DNA from: Salinisphaeraceae bacterium
GTDB lineage: Bacteria; Pseudomonadota; Gammaproteobacteria; Nevskiales; Salinisphaeraceae
NCBI GenBank assembly: GCA_002683405.1
Contig: NYTH01000022.1
Coordinates: 1-64,000, forward strand
DNA: 64,000 nucleotides
Direction: 5' to 3'
The position numbers and the translations under genes are program-made. Positions 8,817 through 19,149 of the stretch are shown here, in pieces. Under the pieces are notes generated by a model. The model ran no database searches. It was not told the origin of the DNA and saw nothing but the letters and a program-made list of their open reading frames with translations. Each line of letters opens with the position of its first letter. The stretch's first letter is position 1.

Positions 8817-9023
8817 CGTATTCCCCTGCTCGAGTGAGCGGCCCGGCCTGCGTTGCGCCCGTCGCCACCGGTATGGCCGCATGTAAGAGTCCGGCCCCCG
8901 CCAGCACACCGCTAGCATAGCCTCATTCAGCGGCGTTCAGCACAAATTCAGGGCGCTGGCGCCATCCTGTGCCTGTACGAACAGGGGACGGAATCCGGGG
9001 CAATGACTCAGGAGGACGCAACC

Positions 9024-9323
9024 ATGCGCAAGTATCTACTCGTAATCGCCAGCCTGTTTTTCGCTACCACGGCCTTTGCCGGCTCCAGCGGCGGTCTGGG
9101 CATTGACGCCGATGTCGACGCCAACGTGGGCGCCGCCACCGAATCCGAGGAGCGCGAAGCGGGCGCTGACGCCGCGATGGGCGCCGAGGCGGACGTGAAT
9201 GCCGATACCGACGCCGCCGCCAGCGCCGCTGACAACGCGAAGCGCAATCTGGAAGGCAAGGCCTCGGCCGAAACCCGCACCGAGAGCGATCTGTCGCTCG
9301 GCGCGGAAGAAGACGAGGAATAA
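9024..9323 (+). CDS. Small exported Ala/Asp/Glu-rich protein
   Basis: Protein of 99 residues. The ATG at 9024 follows GGAGG at 9011-9015 and begins a clear signal peptide, MRKYLLVIASLFFATTAFA, with a cut expected before GSSG. The mature protein is very acidic and Ala-rich, with repeated short units such as DADVDANVG, GADAAMGAEADVNADTDAAA and SADN. No Cys is present. An intrinsic terminator follows 37 bases after the stop, so it is a single-gene unit. Function is unknown. Confidence 0.7.
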   Translation: MRKYLLVIASLFFATTAFAGSSGGLGIDADVDANVGAATESEEREAGADAAMGAEADVNADTDAAASAADNAKRNLEGKASAETRTESDLSLGAEEDEE

Positions 9324-9360
9324 ACCGTCCGCTGCAAAGTCGCAAGCATCGCAGACCCGA

Positions 9361-9385
9361 GGGCACAGCAATGTGCCCTTTTTTT
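9361..9385 (+). terminator. Intrinsic terminator
   Basis: GGGCACA (9361-9367), loop GCAA, TGTGCCC (9372-9378), then seven T. A perfect 7-bp stem with a T-run, placed just after the small exported protein gene. Confidence 0.9.
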
Positions 9386-9486
9386 GTGTCCGGTTTCTCC
9401 CCGCTCCTCTCAAACTGGACGACCGGCAAAGCCGATGCCACTCTAGCCGGCCGTGATCAAAACAACTCAGGTGCAGGAGAAACCCA

Positions 9487-11088
<1,602 letters not shown>

Positions 11089-11110
11089 TCGGGCGCTCAT
11101 TGCAGACAGG

Positions 11111-11136
11111 AAAGGGGCCCGCCGGGCCCCTTTTTC
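11111..11136 (+). terminator. Intrinsic terminator
   Basis: GGGGCCC (11114-11120), a 3-base loop, GGGCCCC (11124-11130), then TTTTTC. Three A before the stem allow the helix to extend by three A-T pairs. It lies 25 bases after the acyl-CoA ligase stop. Confidence 0.88.
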
Positions 11137-11200
11137 TTGCGCGCCCATTCAGACCGCTATTCATCAAACCGACAAACCCGCGCGCTAGGCTGCGCCGGTC

Positions 11201-12160
11201 ATGACCCGCTCCCGGCTTCTGCATCGCCTGCTTGTCCCGGCCCTGCTGGTGCTCGTCTGCACGGTCGCCCCGGCGGGCGCATCGACCGAGGCATCGGCCG
11301 TCAACCAGATCACGCTCTCGACCGACCAGCTGGCGGAGGCCAGCGGTCTGGCCGCTTCGCAGCGTGCGCCGGGAGTTCTTTGGGCGCATAACGATGGCGG
11401 CGATGCGCCCACGCTCTACGCCTTGGCGACGGACGGCCGGCTACTCGCTCGCCTGACCCTGGAAGCCGCCACCCATCAGGACTGGGAAGACATGGCCAGC
11501 TTTCGCGACCAGGGCGAGCCGTGGCTGGTGGTGGCCGACGTCGGCGACAACAGCGCCACACGCGAAACCCTGACGCTGTACTTCCTGCGCGAACCCGAGC
11601 TGCCCGCCGACGCGTCATTCCCGGCCGATCTCGCGCAACGCGTTGAGCGCACCCTGCGATTCCGGCTGGAAGGCGGGCCGGCCGATATCGAAAGTCTCGC
11701 GGTCGACCCGGCGCGCGACGCGATCATCCTGGTCGGCAAGCGACAGACGCCGCCCGCGGTATACCAGCTGCCGCTGCACCCGCCGGATACGGGCCGCGTC
11801 CTCACCGCCGAGCGCATCGGTCAGATCCCCCGGCTCCCGCCGCCCGACCTGAGCGACATCAGGCACAACTTCACGCTGGCGCCATTCCTGCGCCAGCCTA
11901 CTGCCCTGGACCATGACGCCAGCACCGGTCGCTTCCTGGTAGCAGGCTATGCCGACGCCCATCTGTTCGCCTGCCCGCCGTCGTTGTCGCTGAAAGCGTG
12001 CTTCGCGGCCACGCCCGACACCCTGCAGCTCCCCATGCTGCCGCAGACCGAGGGCGCCGCCTTCTGTCAGTCAGGCCGCGCGCTGTGTTTCATCAGCGAA
12101 AAGCTGCCGACACTGCTAATGCAATTGCCTTCTCCCGTCTCCGACACGACCGCGCCGTAG
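11201..12160 (+). CDS. Secreted protein of unknown function, possible beta-propeller
   Basis: Protein of 319 residues with a signal peptide at the N-terminus (LLHRLLVPALLVLVCTVAPAGA). The mature part has repeated blade-like segments: ASGLAASQRAPGVLWAHNDG, then LYALATDGRLLARLTL, then WLVVADVGDNSATRETLTLY, then DIESLAVDPARDAIILVGKR, then FLVAGYADAHLFACP. The VxxVGDN and ESLAVDP patterns are like those of six-bladed esterase/phytase-like propellers, but no catalytic set is evident. Three C-terminal Cys and one more in the ACF segment may form disulfides. No strong ribosome binding site is seen before 11201. Confidence 0.65.
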   Translation: MTRSRLLHRLLVPALLVLVCTVAPAGASTEASAVNQITLSTDQLAEASGLAASQRAPGVLWAHNDGGDAPTLYALATDGRLLARLTLEAATHQDWEDMASFRDQGEPWLVVADVGDNSATRETLTLYFLREPELPADASFPADLAQRVERTLRFRLEGGPADIESLAVDPARDAIILVGKRQTPPAVYQLPLHPPDTGRVLTAERIGQIPRLPPPDLSDIRHNFTLAPFLRQPTALDHDASTGRFLVAGYADAHLFACPPSLSLKACFAATPDTLQLPMLPQTEGAAFCQSGRALCFISEKLPTLLMQLPSPVSDTTAP

Positions 12161-12201
12161 TGCCTGCGGCCTAATTCGCATATCAGTGCAGCCTGCCACG
12201 G

Positions 12202-13986
12202 CTAGAACCAGCGCGCCTGCATGGCCAGCGCGCTGTCGTCGTGCTCGATGAGCAGCGCCGCCAGCGGCTCGATGGCCGGCAACTCGCGCCGGAAGAAGAA
12301 TTGGCAGGCCTGCCGCTTGCCGGCCACGAAGTCCGCTTCAGTCGTTTGATCAAGTCGCTGCGCCGCCTGCACCTGCCGCAGCCACATCCAGGCAATAACC
12401 ACCCGGCCAAGCAGGTCGAGATACAGACTGGCGTTGGCCAGATAGCGAGCCGGCTCGTCGGCGGCCTCGCGCAGCGCCTCGGTCACCTGCTCCACGGTAT
12501 CCACGGCGGCTCCCAGCGCACGGGCGTGGTCCTCGATGCGGGTATCGGCGGCGGCCCGGTCGGCCGTTCCGCGTATTTCCCGCAGCAACACCTGCAGCGC
12601 ACGGCCCTGGTTCATCGTGACCTTGCGCCCCAGCAGGTCGATCGCCTGGATACCGTTGGTACCCTCATGAATGGGATTCAGGCGGTTGTCGCGATACAGC
12701 CGCTCCAGCGGATACTCTCGGGTGTAGCCATAGCCGCCCAGCACCTGGATGCCCAGGTCGTTCGCCTTCAGGCCATATTCCGAAGGCCAGGCCTTGGCGA
12801 TGGGCGTCAGGATGTCGAGCAAGTCCCGAAGCCGCCGGCGATCATCAACGTCGGGGCCGTGCTCGAGGCGATCCACCAACGTGGCGCAGTACAGGCACAG
12901 CGACAGGGCGCCCTCCACATAAGCCTTCTGCGTGAGCAGCATGCGACGTACATCGGCATGCTCGATGATGGGCACCGGCCTGGATTCGGGGTCGGCCTGA
13001 CCGGGCGGACGGCCCTGTGGCCGCTCGCGCGCATAGGCCAGCGAATGCAGATAGCCGGAGTAGCCGAGCACCGAGGCGCCCATGCCCACAGCAATCCGGG
13101 CCTCGTTCATCATGTGAAACATGCCCGCGAGCCCCCGGCCGGGCTCGCCCACCAGAAAGCCTTCGCAGGCGCCGTTGTCGCCGAAATTCAGGACCGTGTT
13201 GACGGTCCCGCGGTAGCCCATCTTGTGGTTCAGGCCGGCCAGGCGGATGTCGTTCCCCGGCCCGAGACTGCCGTCCTCGTTCACCCGAACCTTCGGCACG
13301 ACGAACAGGGAAATACCGCGTGTTCCGGCGGACGCGCCGTCGATCCTGGCCAGGACCATGTGCACGATATTCTCGGATAGTTCGTGCTCGCCGGCCGATA
13401 TCCACATCTTGTTGCCCACGATGCGGTAGCTGCCGTCGTCCTGCGGCGCGGCCCGCGTGCGGATGTCACCGAGTGATGAGCCCGCCTGCGGCTCGGACAG
13501 GCACATCGTGCCGAAAAATCGGCCTTCGATCATCGGCACCATATAGCGCTGCTTCTGCGCCTCCGACCCCACCACGCGCAGCAGATTCGCGGCGGCCGTG
13601 GTCAGGAAGGGGTAGCCGGCAGTGCCGATGTTGGCGGCGGTAAACAGCGAGGCAATGGCCTGTGACACCGTGTACGGCATCTGCAGGCCGCCGTACTCTG
13701 CCGGGAAGGCGGTGCCCATGAAGCCGCTGTCGATATAGGCCGCCAGCGCCTCGGCCACCTCGGGGATGATGTGCACGCGCTCACCGTCGAAGGTTGGCTC
13801 GTTGGCGTCGAGCCGCGCCGCATGCCCGGCGAACCCGTCCTCCGCCAGCCGGTAGGCGGCGTCAATGACGGCCTCGAAGGTTGCCCGATCGTGCTCGCCG
13901 AAAGCCGACCAGTCGCAGAAGGATTCGACCTCCAGCAGGTCGTACAGCAGGAAGTTCAGGTCGCGCGGATTGATCAGTAGACTCAT
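12202..13986 (-). CDS. Acyl-CoA dehydrogenase, long DmdC-like type
   Basis: Protein of 594 residues, about 200 longer than ordinary acyl-CoA dehydrogenases. This is the size of the group containing 3-methylmercaptopropionyl-CoA dehydrogenase (DmdC). The core signatures are MCLSEPQAGSSLGDIRTRA, LNHKMGYRGTVNTVLNFG, and LGGYGYTREYPLERLYRDNR followed by IHEGTNGIQAIDLLGRK, where the Glu of HEGT is the expected base. The extra C-terminal helical domain runs over the last 150 residues. It stands alone on the minus strand, about 1.1 kb from the acyl-CoA ligase. Substrate cannot be decided: a medium- or long-chain acyl-CoA or the DMSP-derived thioester are both possible. Confidence 0.88.
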   Translation of the reverse strand: MSLLINPRDLNFLLYDLLEVESFCDWSAFGEHDRATFEAVIDAAYRLAEDGFAGHAARLDANEPTFDGERVHIIPEVAEALAAYIDSGFMGTAFPAEYGGLQMPYTVSQAIASLFTAANIGTAGYPFLTTAAANLLRVVGSEAQKQRYMVPMIEGRFFGTMCLSEPQAGSSLGDIRTRAAPQDDGSYRIVGNKMWISAGEHELSENIVHMVLARIDGASAGTRGISLFVVPKVRVNEDGSLGPGNDIRLAGLNHKMGYRGTVNTVLNFGDNGACEGFLVGEPGRGLAGMFHMMNEARIAVGMGASVLGYSGYLHSLAYARERPQGRPPGQADPESRPVPIIEHADVRRMLLTQKAYVEGALSLCLYCATLVDRLEHGPDVDDRRRLRDLLDILTPIAKAWPSEYGLKANDLGIQVLGGYGYTREYPLERLYRDNRLNPIHEGTNGIQAIDLLGRKVTMNQGRALQVLLREIRGTADRAAADTRIEDHARALGAAVDTVEQVTEALREAADEPARYLANASLYLDLLGRVVIAWMWLRQVQAAQRLDQTTEADFVAGKRQACQFFFRRELPAIEPLAALLIEHDDSALAMQARWF

Positions 13987-14119
13987 GCTCTGGGCCAGAA
14001 CGTATGCCGGGCCCGCGATTCTACGGAACTGGCGAAAAAACGCAGCCGGGGCGAGATAAGCAACGACGGCATTGCATCCGGCCCGTCAAAATCAGCCCAT
14101 CACTCACGCGGACAAGCCC

Positions 14120-14488
14120 ATGGACAAGCAGCATTCGCCCGGCTTTGAGGCCCTGGTCGACGAGGCGCGGCGCAATATTCACGAAATCGAGGCCGCTGAA
14201 CTGCCGGCACATCTGGCGCAGCGCCCCGAGGCCGTGGTGATCGATGTGCGCGAAGAATCGGAATACGCCGCCGGCCATTTCACCGGCGCCGAGCATATCG
14301 GCAAGGGCGTGATCGAGCGCGATATCGAAATCCGGCATCCCGACACCGATCAGCCGCTTTATCTGTATTGCGGCGGCGGATACCGCTCCGCGCTGGCGGC
14401 CGATGCCCTGCAGCGCATGGGCTACCGCAACGTGGTGTCGGTCAATGGCGGCTGGCGTGCGCTGAGCGAACTGCAAGCCGACGCCTAG
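14120..14488 (+). CDS. Rhodanese-like sulfurtransferase
   Basis: Single rhodanese domain of 122 residues. Key parts are VVIDVREESEYAAGHFTGAE and the active-site loop YCGGGYRSA, with the persulfide-forming Cys at residue 84. The loop CGGGYRS matches six-residue rhodanese loops rather than the longer arsenate or phosphatase-like forms. The end, VVSVNGGWRAL, is the usual G-G-x-x-x-W pattern. The frame is open from 14072; the ATG at 14120 is preferred because the upstream residues do not resemble the family. No strong ribosome binding site is visible at either start. Confidence 0.85.
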   Translation: MDKQHSPGFEALVDEARRNIHEIEAAELPAHLAQRPEAVVIDVREESEYAAGHFTGAEHIGKGVIERDIEIRHPDTDQPLYLYCGGGYRSALAADALQRMGYRNVVSVNGGWRALSELQADA

Positions 14489-14504
14489 GGGCCCCGCGCC
14501 GCAA

Positions 14505-15011
14505 TCAACCCCTGGAGCGGCGCAGCGCCCTGATTTCGCTGGCGTGGGCCAGCCGCCGCTCGCGCCGCACCCCGGCCTCGTCGTAGCGCTGCCTTTCGCC
14601 CTCGCAGTCCGGCTCGATGCCGGGCACCGCCACCGGCTTGTGCCGGGCATCCAGCGCCACGAAGGTCGAGTAGGCGGATACGATGTGGCGCCGCTCGCCG
14701 CTGCGGCTGTCCTCGGCCACGACGCGACAGCCGATCTCCATCGAGCTGCCCCAGGCGCGGTTGCAGGCGGCCGAGAAGATCAGCGTGTCACCGGTTCGGG
14801 CCGGCGCCATGAAATGCACTTCGTCCACCGACACAGTCACGCAGGTCTCGGCGCTGTGCCGCTCGGCGACCACCAGCGAAATGCGGTCGATGGTGGCCAT
14901 GACCATGCCGCCGAAAACAGTGCCGTTGCTGTTGATGTCGTTCGGGAACACGCGGTAGATGTGCTCGTTGACCGCGGATGCCCTCACGCGCCTGCTGTTT
15001 CTCTCGTTCAC
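14505..15011 (-). CDS. Acyl-CoA thioesterase, YciA-like hot-dog fold
   Basis: Hot-dog thioesterase of 168 residues. The pattern is FPNDINSNGTVFGGMVMATID, in which the Asn-x-x-Gly-Thr-x-Phe-Gly-Gly block starts the long central helix and the DIN segment carries the expected catalytic Asp or Asn. The strand VSVDEVHFMAPARTGDTLIF follows. It starts with GTG at 15011 behind CGGAG, a good ribosome binding site. The C-terminal 35 residues are basic and probably extend beyond the fold. It is convergent with the rhodanese gene with only 16 bases between stops. Confidence 0.85.
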   Translation of the reverse strand: MNERNSRRVRASAVNEHIYRVFPNDINSNGTVFGGMVMATIDRISLVVAERHSAETCVTVSVDEVHFMAPARTGDTLIFSAACNRAWGSSMEIGCRVVAEDSRSGERRHIVSAYSTFVALDARHKPVAVPGIEPDCEGERQRYDEAGVRRERRLAHASEIRALRRSRG

Positions 15012-15117
15012 GCTGACTCCGTCAGTGTCCGGGATCGCGCCTCGGGGTGCGGGCCTTTTGCTAATATCGACGCGGCGCGGTCCGGCCGCGCCGTTGATAT
15101 TCCCCGAGGGTCATCCC

Positions 15118-17535
15118 GTGCAGGATTTCGAAAAACTGGCCTCATTCTATCTCGGCCGGGATTATGAATTGAGCAGCGGTCAGCTTGGCCAGCAGAGCCT
15201 GCTCTACGACGCGAAGGATCTGACCACCCACGCGGTGATCATCGGCATGACCGGCAGCGGCAAGACCGGTCTGGGCGTAAGCCTGATCGAGGAAGCCGCG
15301 ATCGACCAGATTCCGGTGATTGCCATCGACCCCAAGGGGGACCTGGGTAATCTCATGCTCAGCTTCCCCGATCTCTCGGCCGCCGATTTCGAGCCCTGGG
15401 TCGATGCCCAGCAGGCCGCCACGCAGGGCAGGACAGCGGCCGACTTTGCCCGGGCGCAGTCCGAGCTGTGGCGCAAGGGGCTGGCCCAGTGGGGCCAGGA
15501 TGGCGAGCGCATCCGCCGGATGCGACAGAACGCGGCATTCAACATTTTCCCCCCCGGCAGCACCGCGGGGACGCCGGTCTCGGTGCTGTCATCCTTCGCG
15601 GCGCCGCCGGCGACGATTATCGCCGACACCGAAGCCATGGCGGAAAAGGTCCAGTCGGCCGCCACGTCGATTCTCACGCTGCTGGGCATGGATGCCGACC
15701 CGTTGACCAGCCGCGAACACATCCTGATTGCCAACATCCTCGACCACAGCTGGCGCGCGGGGCAAGATCTGGACCTGGCCAGCCTCATCGCCGCCATTCA
15801 GAACCCGCCCGTCAAGAAAATCGGCGTCATGGACCTGGACGCGATCTACCCCGGCAAAGACCGATTTGCGCTGGCCATGCGGCTGAACAACGTGCTGGCC
15901 TCGCCCGGCTTTGCGGCCTGGCTCGAGGGTGTGCCGCTGGACGGGCAGGGTCTGTTTTACACCGCCGACGGCCGGCCGCGCGTTTCGATCATGTCGATTG
16001 CGCACCTGAACGACGCCGAACGCATGTTCTTCGTGACCATGCTGCTGGCCGAGATCATCAGCTGGATGCGCGCCCAGCCCGGCACGTCAAGCCTGCGGGC
16101 CGTGCTCTACATGGACGAGCTGTTCGGCTACATGCCGCCTACGGCCAATCCGCCGTCCAAGGCACTCTTCCTGACGCTGCTCAAACAGGCGCGCGCCTTC
16201 GGGCTGGGTCTGGTGCTCTCCACCCAGAATCCGGTCGATCTCGATTACAAGGGCCTGTCGAACACCGGCACCTGGTTCATCGGCCGGCTGCAGACCGAAC
16301 GCGACAAGATGCGCGTGCTCGACGGGCTTGAAGGTGCCGCCACGCGCGGAGAATTCGACAAGGCCGCCATGGAGCAGACGCTGGCAGGGCTGGGCAAGCG
16401 CGTGTTTCTGCTACACAACGTGCACGAAAGCCGGCCGGCCATTTTCCACACCCGCTGGGCGCTGTCCTACTTGCCCGGCCCGCTCACGCGTGATCAGATC
16501 CGGCTGCTGAGCGCCGATCAACCGGCCTTGCCGGACGCTGCGCCGCGCCGCACGCAGCCCGCCGGCCCGGCAGCCGAATCGGTCGACCAGGCCAGTCCCC
16601 GCCCCACGCTGCCCCCCGGTATCGATGAATATTTCCTGCCGGCCAAGGCCGGGCCGGACGTGGCCATTACCTACTTTCCACGCGTCATGGCGATCGCCCG
16701 GGTGGCCTATGAAAGCAAGACCCACGCCGTCAGCGAGCGCTGCGAGCAGTTCTGGACCGTGGAGGCCACCGACGGCGCGGTGGCGCTGGACTGGCGGCAC
16801 GCCGAACGGCTGAGCTACCCGGCGGAGCAGCTTGCTCGCCGGCCCGTGGCGCAGGCCGCTTTTGCCAGCGGCGCGGCCTGTACCCGGGAGCCGGGACGTT
16901 ATGCCGACTGGAGCAAGCAGTTCCAGAAGTGGCTCCGCACCGAACAACCCCTGACCCTCTGGCGGCACCGACCGACAAAACTCACCTCGGCGGCCAACGA
17001 GGATCAGGGCGCTTTTCTGGTCCGGGCGAGGCAGGCCGCGCGCGAGGCGCGTGATCTGGAAATCGGCAAGCTCCGCGCCGCCTACGAGAAAAAGACCGAG
17101 CAGCTTCAAAGTCGAATCAGCAAGGCTGAATCAGCACTGGATCGGGAAACCGCACAGGCCCGGCAGAAGAAGCTGGATACCGCCATCTCCTTCGGTTCTG
17201 CGCTGCTGGGCTCCTTTCTGGGTCGCAAGCGCATCAGCCGAACGACCGTGAATCGCCTCGGTACCGCGGCTCGACGCGCCGGCGTGGCCCGCAAGGAAGC
17301 CGCCGACGTGGACCGCGTGGAAGCCGAGCTGAATGAACTGGAGGCCTCTCTGGCGGCGCTGGGCCCGGCCTTCGAGGCGGACGTGGCAGCGCTGCCCGCG
17401 ATCGCGCTGGAACCCGGCGACCTGGAAACGGTCGAAGTGCGCGCACGATCTTCGGATATCAGTCTCATGCTGACTGGTCTATTGTGGCTGCCCTGCTACC
17501 GGGATGCCGCCGGCTACTGGGTCAGCGCGGCCTGA
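15118..17535 (+). CDS. HerA-like ATPase (DUF853/HerA C-terminal type)
   Basis: Predicted ATPase of 805 residues. The start is taken as GTG at 15118 behind CGAGGG, because the open frame back to 14959 overlaps the divergent thioesterase gene. Walker A is GMTGSGKT at residues 43-50, followed by VIAIDPKGDL. Walker B is in VLYMDELFGYMP. A third block, LVLSTQNPVDLDYKGLSN, and an arginine-finger-like GRLQTERDK follow. The C-terminal 200 residues hold a long predicted coiled coil (AAYEKKTEQLQSRISKAESA onwards) and the basic patch FLGRKRISRTTVNR. It has no NurA or nuclease neighbour. The family acts as hexameric DNA translocases; the role here is unknown. Confidence 0.85.
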   Translation: MQDFEKLASFYLGRDYELSSGQLGQQSLLYDAKDLTTHAVIIGMTGSGKTGLGVSLIEEAAIDQIPVIAIDPKGDLGNLMLSFPDLSAADFEPWVDAQQAATQGRTAADFARAQSELWRKGLAQWGQDGERIRRMRQNAAFNIFPPGSTAGTPVSVLSSFAAPPATIIADTEAMAEKVQSAATSILTLLGMDADPLTSREHILIANILDHSWRAGQDLDLASLIAAIQNPPVKKIGVMDLDAIYPGKDRFALAMRLNNVLASPGFAAWLEGVPLDGQGLFYTADGRPRVSIMSIAHLNDAERMFFVTMLLAEIISWMRAQPGTSSLRAVLYMDELFGYMPPTANPPSKALFLTLLKQARAFGLGLVLSTQNPVDLDYKGLSNTGTWFIGRLQTERDKMRVLDGLEGAATRGEFDKAAMEQTLAGLGKRVFLLHNVHESRPAIFHTRWALSYLPGPLTRDQIRLLSADQPALPDAAPRRTQPAGPAAESVDQASPRPTLPPGIDEYFLPAKAGPDVAITYFPRVMAIARVAYESKTHAVSERCEQFWTVEATDGAVALDWRHAERLSYPAEQLARRPVAQAAFASGAACTREPGRYADWSKQFQKWLRTEQPLTLWRHRPTKLTSAANEDQGAFLVRARQAAREARDLEIGKLRAAYEKKTEQLQSRISKAESALDRETAQARQKKLDTAISFGSALLGSFLGRKRISRTTVNRLGTAARRAGVARKEAADVDRVEAELNELEASLAALGPAFEADVAALPAIALEPGDLETVEVRARSSDISLMLTGLLWLPCYRDAAGYWVSAA

Positions 17536-17583
17536 GGCCGCTGCGTTTTCACTCATGAATTACGGACTTTGCCCGACAATCTG

Positions 17584-18054
17584 ATGCCCGATGCCTTTTC
17601 TTTCAGTCTCCGCCGGCCGGCCGGCCTTGCGCTGCTGCCGTTTGTCCTGATCCTGCTGCTACCCGGCTGTGGCACGCTGCAGCAATTCCCCGACCGGATG
17701 ACGGACACTTCGCGCGCGGAAGAGGCCGACTTCCTGCCGCGTAATTCTGCACACCGAGGCGTGCGCTATCTGCTCGAAACCGATATGGACGGCGCGCAGG
17801 CTGCGCTCAAGCACCATCGCCGAACCTGCGGGCCGGGGGTGGGCAGCCTGTCGCGCAGCCAGCAATCGCCGCAGCGCGCGACCTGGCGCATGTACAGCCA
17901 GACCGAAGAGGGCATGCAGGTAGTCGCCGCCGTGGAATTCAGGCAGAACGAGCGCGGCGAGCTGCAGGCCGACGCCTACGGCCTGACCGACGCCTGGCTG
18001 CCCTATGCCGACCGGCTGATCGTGGCCATTGCCGATCCGGAGGACTGCAGCTGA
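17584..18054 (+). CDS. Predicted lipoprotein, unknown function
   Basis: Protein of 156 residues beginning with a basic stretch, a long hydrophobic core (AGLALLPFVLILLLPGC) and a lipobox ending in Cys near residue 26. The ATG at 17584 is preferred over an in-frame TTG at 17569. The mature part has Cys in RTCGPG and at DPEDCS near the end, which may pair. No family was recognised. It follows the ATPase gene by 48 bases on the same strand. Confidence 0.65.
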   Translation: MPDAFSFSLRRPAGLALLPFVLILLLPGCGTLQQFPDRMTDTSRAEEADFLPRNSAHRGVRYLLETDMDGAQAALKHHRRTCGPGVGSLSRSQQSPQRATWRMYSQTEEGMQVVAAVEFRQNERGELQADAYGLTDAWLPYADRLIVAIADPEDCS

Positions 18055-18070
18055 ACAGCAACCGCGCGGC

Positions 18071-18985
18071 TTAGCTGAACGCGCGCTCGAGCATGGCGGG
18101 CCCGCAATCCTGAAAGTAGTCCCGGAACCATTGCGTGGCCCGACCCGTGGACTCGCGCCGCCATGCCACGGCGAACTGATCGGCCGGGACGGCGCTGACG
18201 GCCGTGACCCGCGCCAACCGGCCCGCGCGAATCTCCAGTTCGGCCAGCGGCCGGGGTAGCAGGCCGAAGCCCAGTCCCGCCCGCAGCGCTTCGAGTTTGT
18301 CGCGCAGATCCATCAGCCGCGAGACCGGCACGTTCTCGGCCAGGATATGCTGCTCGGGCGGCAGGCCGCGCGACGTGTCGGCTGTGGCCAGAAACCGGAA
18401 GTTGCCGAGCTCCGTCCCGGTAAACGGGGTTTCCGCGTGCTCGAGGGGGTGCCCGGCGGCGACCACGTAATCCATGTCGAGATGGCCCAGCGCCACGTTC
18501 TCGCAATCCCCGGCCACGTGCAGGGTTTCCGCCCGGCCGATTGCAAGATCGGCCCGGCGCCAGACCAGCGCATCCCAGGGTCCGGTTTCCGCTTCGCGGA
18601 TGACGTGCACGCGCGTGGCCTGCTCCATCTCATCGAAGGCACGCAAGGCCGGCACCAGCATGTTGAAGGGCAGCTGGTGATCCAGCGCCAGCGTGATTTC
18701 AGCCTCCCAGCCATCCGCGGCCATGCGCACACGGGACTCCAGATCCGCCACCGCGCGCAGAATCTTGCGGCCTTCCTTGAGCAGATCCACCCCGGCTGCC
18801 GTGAGCTCCACGCTGCGCCCGACGCGCTGGAACAGGGCCACACCGAGCTCGTTCTCGAGCTTCTTGATCGTATGGCTGATCGCCGAAGGCACGCGGTGCA
18901 GCTTGGCCGCTGCGGCCGCGAAACTGCCCGTCTCGGCAATGGCCGTCATGACCTGGAGCGAATCAATGGTCAACCGGCTGTTCAT
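18071..18985 (-). CDS. LysR-family transcriptional regulator
   Basis: Protein of 304 residues with the LysR winged helix at residues 1-65: LQVMTAIAETGSFAAAAAKL, then VPSAISHTIKKLENELGVALF, then RSVELTAAGVDLL. The effector-binding domain covers about residues 90-300. It is transcribed away from the large repeat-protein gene, with a 164-base AT-rich gap between the two starts. LysR regulators often control the divergent gene, so the repeat protein is the first candidate target. The effector is unknown. Confidence 0.93.
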   Translation of the reverse strand: MNSRLTIDSLQVMTAIAETGSFAAAAAKLHRVPSAISHTIKKLENELGVALFQRVGRSVELTAAGVDLLKEGRKILRAVADLESRVRMAADGWEAEITLALDHQLPFNMLVPALRAFDEMEQATRVHVIREAETGPWDALVWRRADLAIGRAETLHVAGDCENVALGHLDMDYVVAAGHPLEHAETPFTGTELGNFRFLATADTSRGLPPEQHILAENVPVSRLMDLRDKLEALRAGLGFGLLPRPLAELEIRAGRLARVTAVSAVPADQFAVAWRRESTGRATQWFRDYFQDCGPAMLERAFS

Positions 18986-19149
18986 TTATTTTCACTATTT
19001 AAATCTGAAATTAACGCTTTTCGACTTGCGAGACACGGCCGATACTGGGAAAGCGCCATAAAATAGAGCGCAAACATAATAAACGTGCTAGTGAATTTCA
19101 ATCATTAACTGGCGCACAGCGTCGCAAAGAATATCGCGAGGTTACAGCA
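18986..19149. promoter_or_regulatory. AT-rich divergent promoter region
   Basis: The gap between the LysR gene and the repeat-protein gene is clearly richer in A and T than its surroundings, with stretches such as ATTTATTTTCACTATTTAAAT and CATAAAATAGAGCG. GAGG at 19138-19141 is the ribosome binding site for the GTG start at 19150. Individual -35 and -10 boxes and the T-N11-A operator could not be assigned with certainty. Confidence 0.5.
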
